DNA of 64,000 bases from Bryopsis sp. KO-2023. Lineage: Eukaryota > Chlorophyta > Ulvophyceae > Bryopsidales > Bryopsidaceae. The translations under genes and the position numbers were made by a program. Positions 36,262 through 45,100 of this stretch are shown here, one piece after another. Below the pieces are notes generated by a model that saw nothing but the letters and a program-made list of their open reading frames with translations, was not told the origin of the DNA and did no database searches. Within the stretch, counting starts at the first letter, position 1. The number at the start of each line of letters is the position of its first letter. The stretch lies in contig BSYQ01000001.1 in NCBI GenBank assembly GCA_030272585.1, forward strand, positions 8,943,001-9,007,000, in the 5' to 3' direction.

Positions 36262-37759
36262 GCTGTAACCCACTTCGTTTCCACTGTGAAGTACTCCGAA
36301 TTTCATACCATCTACTCAAATGATCAGCCACAAAATTGGCTTTCCCATCTATGTGTTGTACGGAGATACTCGAACAACCGCTGAACTGCAAAATTTCTTT
36401 GATTCCCGTTACCGCTCTCAAAGTTCTCAAATCCTTAATAGGTGCTGCTTCTTTCCCCTCTTGGGTGAGGTGAGCCCATAGACTTTTCACTGCCGCCCAA
36501 TTATCGGAAAAAATCTGAACGGCAGTTCCCCTCCACAAATCTGTGGGTATTTCCTTAACGGCGCTCATAGCTGCCAATACTTCCCCCAAGAAACTTGAAT
36601 GTTGTCCACTTATTTTTCCGTGTCCGAGGTATAAAATCCTCCCCGATCCATCCGTCAAAATATATCCAAAATACTCTGATGTATCAATAGAAGCCCAATC
36701 AACAAACAACTTCCGTTGAGTATCGCCGGCAGAAAATGCACGGCAATAGCAACGACTCAGCCATTGCGATACCTTACTTTGTAGTTCCGCCTTTATCTCC
36801 TGTGGCGGTACTTGATTGGCTTCCATCCTGGATAGCAAATGTTGCATGTCCCATTCCAGAGTCGAGTTCTTGAAGGCGTTCAGCAGACCGCGGAGCTGCT
36901 GAATTTCCCTCAGTTCCGCCGGTCCAACCAGTTTAGCAATAGTTTCATTCACTTTTTCCCAAGGTATATCCGGATGAAACTTTCCTAGTTGAATGTGGAA
37001 CCCGAGAAACTTCACCTCAGTTCCACTGACGATTTTCCTTTGGTTGATTTGAAGTCCGTATTCCTTGCATCGAGAAACTATTCTACCGAAGTTCTGGAAG
37101 CACTCCTCCACAGTAGCACCGCCAATGAGCAGATCATCCATGTAGCGGCGGAACTCCTCCAAACCTTCGAATACCCGGCACATCTTGTCGTTGAATACCC
37201 TCACGGACCACGAAGTGCCGTGGGGAATGGTGCTGTTGACAAACTCTTTGCTCCCCACTTTGAACGCCGTCAATGCCTTGACCTCCTTCTTGATCGGCAC
37301 TTTATTGTATGCCTTGGCTATGTCCACGACGATGAAGTACTTCCACTTGCCCGGGATAGATCGCACCAGTCTTCTTGCGTCTTGAATGCCCGGTTGGTGC
37401 TCATCGCTGCCGTAGGTGTTGAGCTTCCTGAAGTCTATTATCGGCCTCGGTCCCTTTCTCCTTTCGCAGTAGCTTATCTGGGATGGATTCCAGTATACGC
37501 CGCGAGGATAGTCCTTCCGTTGCAAAGGTTCTATGAACCCGAGTTCCACCTGTTCCTTTAACCACTCCTTCACTTGTTCCTCGGACAATCTCTGGTCTTG
37601 GATGCTCCTTTGGGGGACGTTCGACTTTGGCGGCTCTCTCCTATAGCCGCACTCCTCCATCGATACCGCTAGTTCCTCCATTTTCGTTTGCTGCGGAGGT
37701 ATGATCGGGCCGAATACCTCCGGGTGTTTCCTCACCATATCCTTTAGTGCTTCTGCCAT
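36257..37759 (-). CDS. RT-RNase H protein of element E (500 aa)
   Basis: Reverse transcriptase starts at once after MAEALKDMVRKHPEVFG: RSIQDQRLSEEQVKEWL, GPRPIIDFRKLN, FIVVDIAKAYNKVPI, STIPHGTSWSVRVFND, FRRYMDDLLIGGA (YMDD catalytic motif) and VKFLGFHIQLGKFHPD. RNase H: LFVDWASIDTSEYFGYILTDGSG, SFLGEVLAAMSAV, QIFSDNWAAVKSL, VQHIDGKANFVADHLSRW, giving D-E-D-D. The protein stops on the first bases of the 3' LTR. YMDD rather than YLDD, and the HGTSWS block in place of the usual FGL-NAP, set it well apart from A, B and F. It lacks integrase and chromodomain. Confidence 0.85.
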   Translation of the reverse strand: MAEALKDMVRKHPEVFGPIIPPQQTKMEELAVSMEECGYRREPPKSNVPQRSIQDQRLSEEQVKEWLKEQVELGFIEPLQRKDYPRGVYWNPSQISYCERRKGPRPIIDFRKLNTYGSDEHQPGIQDARRLVRSIPGKWKYFIVVDIAKAYNKVPIKKEVKALTAFKVGSKEFVNSTIPHGTSWSVRVFNDKMCRVFEGLEEFRRYMDDLLIGGATVEECFQNFGRIVSRCKEYGLQINQRKIVSGTEVKFLGFHIQLGKFHPDIPWEKVNETIAKLVGPAELREIQQLRGLLNAFKNSTLEWDMQHLLSRMEANQVPPQEIKAELQSKVSQWLSRCYCRAFSAGDTQRKLFVDWASIDTSEYFGYILTDGSGRILYLGHGKISGQHSSFLGEVLAAMSAVKEIPTDLWRGTAVQIFSDNWAAVKSLWAHLTQEGKEAAPIKDLRTLRAVTGIKEILQFSGCSSISVQHIDGKANFVADHLSRWYEIRSTSQWKRSGLQL

Positions 37760-37821
37760 GGCTTCTTTGTCTTGTTCGGATCTAGTTAGGCCCGTCCGAA
37801 GTCCCCTTTCGACGGGCCTTT

Positions 37822-39783
37822 CTAGTTTGATACCTCCCGGTCATTGAATTTGACGGGTCCCTCGTGCACGAAAGTCGCAACCTTGTAGTTGCTCGGCAAT
37901 TGGACGGGCAGGTCATTCCAATTGCTGATTTGGACGCGGAGGTACTGACCCTTATAATTCAATCCTGCATGAATGGCGATACTGCCATTCGGAACGACTG
38001 GACTGAGCTCGATCTCCTTGGATGTCTTGATCGGTATCCAAATCGTGGAGAGTGAATGCGGCTTGAGCACCAAGTTTCTCCCCAGAGGTACAGAATATCG
38101 ATCCTTTGCAACGTTGACAATCTTGAGATGTCGTTTGGCAGAAGTCAGCTCCACACTCTCTTCGTCCGTTTTCTCCCTTTCTGGAAGCACTACTTCCTCA
38201 GGCAATCTTGTGACCATGCATTGGAGAGTTTTTCCAGATCCTATGTGGATCTTCTTCCTTCGAACATCGATCACGGCGTTCAACGAGTTGAGAATAGGCA
38301 TGCCGACCAACAGCTCGTATCCGGGCTCCTTCATCACGTAAAAATCCGCGGAAACCTTCTTCCCCTCGGTTCCTATCTTGATGGAAGAAATGCTGCCTTC
38401 AGTCTCCACAGTCCTGCCATCAGCCGTTCGAATTTTACTGGGTGCTCCTTCTTGCTTTGGCGACACCCCCAATCTTTTTGCCAGATCCGTGGAAATCACA
38501 TTGACGGCTGCTCCCGTGTCGATAATAGCGAATTCTTCCACACTTTCTGCGGCTGTAGACACGAGAGACATCTTGGTTGTCAGGAGTCCTGCTGATTTTC
38601 CCACAGTCAAAACTTCCTTGTAAGTTTTGGTCTTCAAAATCCCTCCGGTTTCAGGACTCTTGGAACTCCTTGTTTGCTTTGGTCCACTGGTTGGTTTCCC
38701 ACGGCGGTACTGGGTTCTCTCGGACTTCTTCCATTTCCTCGTCGGCACTTTTGCCACAGGCACGGCAGAAATGGTCCCGACATAGTTTGTCTCGGGCTGA
38801 TAGAGATCTTCTTCTTCCAATCCTTCAAACTCGTTGTTGTCTTCGAATTGGGGTTCATCGAATTGAACGGTTCTCGTAGGCATTCCACGATATGGCGTTC
38901 CTCCTCTTCTGAATCCACCTCCGTTGTTCCTGAATCCGCCGTTGCCTCCGTTTCCGCCGCCGCCGCTCTTTGCCAACCAGCTCAAAAACCCTTTGAATCT
39001 TCGATCTCTCTTACTCAATTGAGTGATGAAAAACTTGAGAGAGCCAAACGGTACCTCTTTCAGCTTTTGTTGCCAATCGGTCTGCGGAAGTTCTCCTTGT
39101 CTCACCGGCGCTTCCGTTTCTGCAGGTGCTGTAGTCTCGCCTACCGCTCCAATGTCCATTGCGTCCCCTTGGAGTTTCGCTGTTGTATCTTCGAGGCGAA
39201 ACACGTTGATGATCCATTCCTTTGCGTTTGCGATAGCGTCTACATATGTGGCGGTCACCATTGCTGCCGTTCCGACTCTGCAATCCTTTGGAAGTAGTTT
39301 GAAGAAAATTTCTTTTATTTTCGCATCATCCACATCCTGTTCCACTGCCATTGCTTCTTGGCGAAACTGCTCGATCCACTGCAGCCACGTTTGCCCCTTT
39401 TTCTTGACACATTTGCGAAGGACTGCTTCCTTTTCTGAAGGACTCTCCAAGATAGCTCTTTCCGTTACGAGAAATCCTGCCACGTTCATCTTTAACGCAT
39501 CAATATTTCCAGCCACTGCTGCTGGAGAAGCTGCGGGCCTCCCGTGTGATCCTGGAGGATACGCTGCGTCGAAGTCGGCCATCAGAACATTGTTAACTTC
39601 GTACAGTATTGCCAAAATATTCTCTCCGGGTCCTTCTGGGACATAGTGGTCCACCACTGATGCGCAGAACTGCTGATATGTCGCGTAGATCCTTGAGCGC
39701 TGAAACGCATACCGAAAATTTCTGGAAGTGATAGTCTCATATCGACATATCTTATCCAGAGATGGTGATGGTATTCCCGCCAT
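37822..39783 (-). CDS. gag: Gag-protease of element E (about 653 aa)
   Basis: From ATG 39783 (MAGIPSPSLDKICRYE). A helical gag-like part (WLQWIEQFRQEAMAVEQD, IKEIFFKLLPKDCRVG) is followed by an RGG-like glycine/asparagine/arginine stretch (GGGNGGNGGFRNNGGGFRRG) in place of a zinc knuckle, and by an aspartic protease (FAIIDTGAAVNVIS at about 38.54 kb; VGMPILNSL). A long tail after the protease has no recognised domain. The frame is open upstream through the primer-binding site, so a non-AUG start there is possible. Confidence 0.82.
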   Translation of the reverse strand: MAGIPSPSLDKICRYETITSRNFRYAFQRSRIYATYQQFCASVVDHYVPEGPGENILAILYEVNNVLMADFDAAYPPGSHGRPAASPAAVAGNIDALKMNVAGFLVTERAILESPSEKEAVLRKCVKKKGQTWLQWIEQFRQEAMAVEQDVDDAKIKEIFFKLLPKDCRVGTAAMVTATYVDAIANAKEWIINVFRLEDTTAKLQGDAMDIGAVGETTAPAETEAPVRQGELPQTDWQQKLKEVPFGSLKFFITQLSKRDRRFKGFLSWLAKSGGGGNGGNGGFRNNGGGFRRGGTPYRGMPTRTVQFDEPQFEDNNEFEGLEEEDLYQPETNYVGTISAVPVAKVPTRKWKKSERTQYRRGKPTSGPKQTRSSKSPETGGILKTKTYKEVLTVGKSAGLLTTKMSLVSTAAESVEEFAIIDTGAAVNVISTDLAKRLGVSPKQEGAPSKIRTADGRTVETEGSISSIKIGTEGKKVSADFYVMKEPGYELLVGMPILNSLNAVIDVRRKKIHIGSGKTLQCMVTRLPEEVVLPEREKTDEESVELTSAKRHLKIVNVAKDRYSVPLGRNLVLKPHSLSTIWIPIKTSKEIELSPVVPNGSIAIHAGLNYKGQYLRVQISNWNDLPVQLPSNYKVATFVHEGPVKFNDREVSN

Positions 39784-39860
39784 TCTTCCTTGTAGTCTTT
39801 GGAGTAGTCTCCCACGGAAACTTAAGTTCTCCAGAACGCTGTAACCTGGCTCCGAAACCA

Positions 39861-40328
39861 ACAAATGACGTCGTCTCTCCCTATTGGGTCACCCCTGCGG
39901 AGGGACTGATCGTGGGGAGAACGGAAAAGAGCCTAAGGGCTCGTGGTTGAACGTGGTAGTGTGCAAAGGTCGGATAGGAGAAGACAAACACTCGAACAAA
40001 AAGAGAGCTTACATCGAATATGTTCAGAGGTGCTTTATAAATACAAAAACTGTAGCTTCAGCCCCAATAGACTTCAGCTACAGCCTAGCTACCTCTTTGA
40101 CCTATAATAACCCTTACTAACCCTTATTGAACCTAACAAATGGACGGTCTAACTACTACCCAACTGCCCTTAGAAACCTTGACAAATCATTATAAAAAAC
40201 CCTGCTGTGGCAGGACTGCTCTTTCACCACAATCATTACTGCACTGCTGCCACAGTCCCAGTTCTGTGGCAGCACTCCTCCTGTGGAGGTGACCAAATCG
40301 GTTTAAGGCGACGTGGTTTGGGGTTACA
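39861..40328 (-). repeat. 5' LTR of element E
   Basis: 468 bp. The inner end (CATTTGT on the minus strand) abuts TGGTTTCGGAGC directly and lacks the GGTTACA that ends the 3' LTR, exactly as in F. Confidence 0.88.
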
Positions 40329-40334
40329 CCCGAC

Positions 40335-40992
40335 ACCCGATATTCGAGCACACCCAGTGCCGTTGGCAGTCTTCTCCGGTCGGCTGACAGTTGCTGCTTG
40401 GGGTGCGACAAAACACGCAAGTGTGTTTTTCCCCCTCTTCGTGCTTCACTTCTCCGCTTGGTTTTCCCGACATGGACTCCACCATACTCTTCAACAAGTC
40501 TACCTGGCCCTTGAGCTGTTGGTTCCGCATTTGCTCTTCCCGCAGCTTGTCTTCGACCCCGTCGAGCTTGTGGCGCATTTCCTCATCTGCCCCCTCCATC
40601 AGCAGCTTTTCCGCCTCTCTTTTCGCCGCGTCCGCTGAAGTTTCCGCCATCGCCAATTTTACGCTGAGGTCCTCATTTTCCGCCAAATATTTCGCCCGGT
40701 CGTCGAGCAACCGAGTGCGTTCAGCCTCCCAGCTATCTCTTTCCGCCTGAAATCCCCCTTCTTCTTCCAGCTCGCCGATCTTTTGCTTGAGTTGTTCTTT
40801 TTCCTCCTCCAGCTTTGCCATTTTTTCCAGGGCCTCCTGCTCATCTCTTTCTTGGATTCTTTCCAGTCTGGTTCCTTCCTTCAGGTACTCCTCCAGCATT
40901 TTGTTGATCCTTTCCGACACTCCCTCGATCGCTCCAGCATTCTTTTTAATCTCCTCCAACAGTGCTTTGACTCCTCCACCAAACTCAACCAT
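40335..40992 (-). CDS. Third ORF of element B, coiled-coil part (interrupted by E)
   Basis: Starts at ATG 40992, about 95 bases after the pol stop: MVEFGGGVKALLEEIKKN, then some 150 residues of heptad-rich Glu/Lys/Leu sequence (LEKMAKLEEEKEQLKQKIGE) typical of a long coiled coil, and a Cys/His group CVFCRTPSSNC...CQRHWVCSNIGC that could bind zinc. E is inserted directly after. No signal peptide or membrane segment, so not an envelope. Not recognised as a known family. Confidence 0.6.
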
Positions 40993-41086
40993 GTTGTCTG
41001 CTTTCTTTTTCTTTTTCGAACTCCAAACTGTCTCTCGCACACACTCGCACTCGCACACACTCAACCCGAACTCAGGAAAACAGGAG

Positions 41087-41309
41087 CTAGTCCATGGAAG
41101 ATTTTTGACGTAAATACTCCTGCAGCACTTGCTGCGCATTACCCAAGTGATGTGACGGGAGCCACTGGTCCTCTTCCGATCCGTATCCTTCCCAGGAAAC
41201 CAAGTACTCTGTCACATTCTTCTTTTTCCGCCGTTTGGTTCGATGTGTCTTGATCTTTTCGACGATATATTCCTCGACTCCTTCCAACACCACTGGATCT
41301 GGAGGTGGA
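41087..41309 (-). CDS. Chromodomain at the C-terminus of element B pol
   Basis: VEEYIVEKIKTHRTKRRKKK, then EYLVSWEGYGSEEDQWLP and LGNAQQVLQEYL match the chromodomain fold: a Y..., W..., W aromatic cage and a C-terminal helix. In chromoviruses this module tethers integrase to histone marks and steers insertion. It is separated from the rest of pol by element D. Its presence places B, and by identity A, among chromoviruses. Confidence 0.88.
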
Positions 41310-41314
41310 GAAAT

Positions 41315-41554
41315 TGATAGGGGCCCTTCCCCCAGAGGGGGAAGGGTAGATAGGGGCCCTCCTCCAAGTGGAGGAGGGTAGAACGTGGGAACACAACACA
41401 ATAGCAAACCCAGCCCCAAAGGTTACACAATGTCAAAAATACAACCCTTTAAGTACCGTCCACAACACACTAACCCCTTACTCTACAGTGACACACCCAC
41501 TCACCGATGGGACATCTAGACACTAACCTCGTCACCTCGTATCACCTCGTATCA
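41315..41554 (-). repeat. 3' LTR of element D
   Basis: 240 bp with ends TGATA...TATCA. Contains inverted GC-rich stretches (CCCTTCCCCCAGAGGGGGAA and CCTCCTCCAAGTGGAGGAGG) that would fold into two hairpins. Confidence 0.88.
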
Positions 41555-42119
41555 ACTACTCCCCCCCCCCCCGAGTGGTGTCCTCAGCACTCAAGAAAGT
41601 TAATCGCGAAAGAAAAACCCGAAAGAAATAAAGAATAAGTAGTTTGATTGGCCGCTAAAAAGAGAAACAGGGCCATCCACTGAACAAAACACGAAGAAAA
41701 ATAGAAAAATAGAAAACAAACCTCACAATCATGCAAACAAGATGATTTTCAAACGGCATAACAGATCCCATACTCTGTGAAATCCAAAAACCTTGTGTCT
41801 CTTGCTTGGACGGATGCCCGCTTCTTCGTCTGCTTGCTTCATCAGGGCATTTAGTAATAGCCCGCTCAAGCCTCTCCTAACTCGTGGTTCTATGGTGCGG
41901 ATGTGGATTCCGCCCACGAGTACCGCCAAGGAGAAGGTTAAACATGGCATAAGCATTGCTTGCAATGTCTTCTTGCTCGTGATTCAGCACACGAACATGA
42001 AGAAATGCCCGCTATGCTTTATCCGTTCAAGACTCCAAGTCCGCGCAAGCTTAGATTATAATTTCCGCTCGCTACCTCGCTTCGCAGTTTCACTTAGTCG
42101 GAAACCATAAGCTTCGCTC

Positions 42120-45100
42120 TTGTCAGACACTCTCCTGTAGTCCGCTGCTGTTGATATCCGCTGCGGCTTTTCATCCATTGCAGTTTTGGTCAATTCCAAT
42201 GCCGCTGCAATTCCTTGGTCAGATTTCCACTTCCGTTTTCTTCATTTACAACTGATATTTTTCCTTCCTTCCACGGTACATCTTCGTTCTTCGCTCGGTA
42301 AAACGCTTGGTCGGATATCACTTAGGCACAACACTCCATTCGTTACGTTTATCCGCTAGTATATAAGCGGTCATCAGTGTAGAGATTTGTCCGAGGCCAA
42401 ATCCTATGCGGATACCCCCAGGATCTCACTAAGCTGGTTGACTGCTAGAGTCCCCACTTAGCAGCGAGAGCCAGTACACCGATGAGAAGTCCGGCTGATC
42501 TCTCAGCTTCTTCTCTCTTCAACGTCCCTACGAATCTCCCATGAGTTTCTCCGCCGCAACACCTCAGAACAATAGCCGCTCGAGCATATCCATAACATGT
42601 ATGGCCACTGCTATAGAGATTTGTCTGAGGCCTACATTTCCCCCAGGATCTCATCGAATCACAATCCGCTGGTTGGCTACTAGAGTCCCTACGTAGCAGC
42701 GAGAGCCAGTATATGCAGCAGAGCGTCCGGCCATTCCCTGACCTCTTCGTCCTTTCTGCTCCAGTGCTATTGTCTTCAGTGGTCCGCTCCAATGTTTTTC
42801 CGAGTTTGGGTCTTCAAATAATGTCCGCTCCTTCTTCGGCGGTTTGAATTAATCCGCCCTGGTGGTCCAATTTAATCCACCCTGGCGATTCTTTGTTGTC
42901 TTCGGCCAATCCTCTGATGCTTTGGTAAACCCCCATAAGTCTCCAATACATCCTCAGCTTCAGAACATCCATAATCCGCTCGTGACTGAGTCAATCGTTG
43001 CATAGCTACCCTCACGCCTCCAAGTCGGTTGTTGATCAGAACTTCCGCTTAGTGTTGTCCGCTAGGTCGCTCCAACGTTCGCTTTGACGCCCTTTCATTC
43101 GTTCCTAATTGTACGTGCGACCGTGATCCTCAAATTCCGCCGTGGCTGATATTTTCCGCCTTGACTGATTTTTTCCCGCTTTGGCTCTTTGAGATCATCA
43201 ATTCCGCCTTCATATTCCGCTCACTGGAATTGTGTCGCTTCTTCAGGCACAATATCCGCTTCCACAGGCACAATTCCGCTTCTGCAGCACAATTTCCGCT
43301 TCTGCAGGCACGATATCCGCCTTAAGTACTGGATTTTGTCCGCCCAAATGCTTCTTGTCTTCGTATTCGCTAGCAATGTGATTCCGCCAAGATTAACCCG
43401 CCAGTCATATCCCAACAGGCTTAATCCGCTGGTCACAATCCGCCAGTCGAATACCCTTCAAGTTCTCTTCAGAACTTCGCTTCTTCCGCCGTAGTCGAAG
43501 TTGCTTTTTTCCTGACAAGTGCATTATCCGCTTCAGTTGCTGTTTCCGCCAACTGATGTACAATTAATCCGCCCGAACGAATTCAGTCACTCAGCTGTAT
43601 GTGTCTTCCGTCTGCACGGGTCATAGTTCAGGATTTATTTCGGTTTCTTTCTTTGCTCGGCTTCTGTGATAATCCGCCCTTCGGTCAGTTCCACGTCCGC
43701 TCGAGGTTCCTTCGTTGGAGAAGAGTAATTTTTGAATGTCCGCACATTCCTTCTTTTGTTTTCCATTGCATGAGCCGCCACCTCCGTCGTCTTTGGATCC
43801 TTCTCACGGCATCGCTTTGTATGTAAACTTCCCAAAGTTTCACGGTTGCGTCTATAGGTAGTAAATCACCAACTGAGTATTTCCGCTTACTCCATCCCTA
43901 TAGAATCGCAATGTGTGCTCATTTTTCGAGCCCGCTATCTCTTCGATACTGTCTAGATCCAAACACGAGTCGATTCTTTTCACCGCAGATAGTCCGCTCT
44001 CATCAATGCTCGGTTAGTCCCCAAGTTCCGCCACTTCAAACTTGTTGACTTCCACGCGAAATACACTCCATATACCTTCCGCCACAGAGATTACCTTTTA
44101 ACCCCCGCCTTCCAAAGAACCTTGGAAATAGTCCGCCAGCAACAAGACGGTCTTGTCCGCACTATCCATTTAGATACCACTCAATAGAAAGTTCCGCAAG
44201 AAAGAGTTAAAGGAATGTCAGTCCGTCGACTTCCGCTCCTCAGACAAATAACTCGGGTACCACTTGGCAGTGTTCACCTTCCCCGATAGTTTTTGTCTCT
44301 CTTTTACCTTGCACGTCCAAAGTTAAATCGCCTTTGGATAATCCCCTTGGTCCTCCTTCTGCGCGCTTGTGGCTTGGCAAATCCGCTCTTGATCCTATTT
44401 TCAACGAGGTTTAGTTTGCTGGAAGTCAATGCACGCCTTCCCGAGAAGAAAGTATCCAGGTAACCCCCGTTGGGTTACCCCTTGTTCGAACAGCAGTTCC
44501 GCCTGAGGGGAACTGTGCATCCCTGTTCGCCCCTTGACAAGCGACTTCCCGACGTAACTAATCCGCTTAGCGGGTTAGCACATCTTGATTTTGGCTCCGG
44601 CTTGAGCCTCATCAAGTGTCGGAAGTCCTCCTCCTTTTTCTTCACGCTTGACTTGCCTCTGGAGGAAGACCTTCGTCTTCTCTTCAGTACCCTGAACGAT
44701 AATCTCCAGCTCAACCGACTAGCGGGCCAGTGTTCGTACCACGGCTGTCCAGAACACTGGTTGAGGAGCTTGCCCCCGTTTTCCTGCTGCAAGACATCCC
44801 CGTCAGAGTTCCCGCTTTGTCGCCCAAACAGTCCCCTCTCAACTGTTGGTACTTCGCCCGAAGTCTTGAGCTCTTCATATCCTCTTCTGTCCGCTGGTTT
44901 CTGCACAATATGTGGCACTTCCGCCCTTGGTCTTGTATTGAACGAAAGCCTTGTAATCTGCCTTCCAAATCAGCATAGTCGTTCCTACTTGTCGTTTCAC
45001 GCAAGTTCACCTTCAAAATCCGGCTCTAGCGGTCGTATTTAACCCGCTCTGGCTGTCTGATTTCATCCGCCTTTGGAATTTGTTTTGAAGTCCGCCCTTG

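Larger units (their letters stand above)
35787..40328 (-). mobile_element. LTR retrotransposon E: gag-protease-RT-RNase H, no integrase
   Basis: 4,542 bp inserted in B's third ORF, flanked by CCCGAC (35781-35786, 40329-40334). LTRs at 35787-36261 (475 bp) and 39861-40328 (468 bp) look identical where they overlap, so it is young. Primer-binding site 39849-39860 (minus). Two long ORFs fill the interior; both look whole. There is no room for integrase. The outer 20 bases of the LTR (TGTAACCCCAAACCACGTCG) match those of F, suggesting that F's integrase mobilises it. Confidence 0.9.

Noticed and set aside
41793-42110. 105-codon plus-strand ORF at the start of D's interior (MCLLLGRMPASSSACFIRA)
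   Set aside because: No family resemblance, no upstream signal and opposite to the element's direction; treated as chance.
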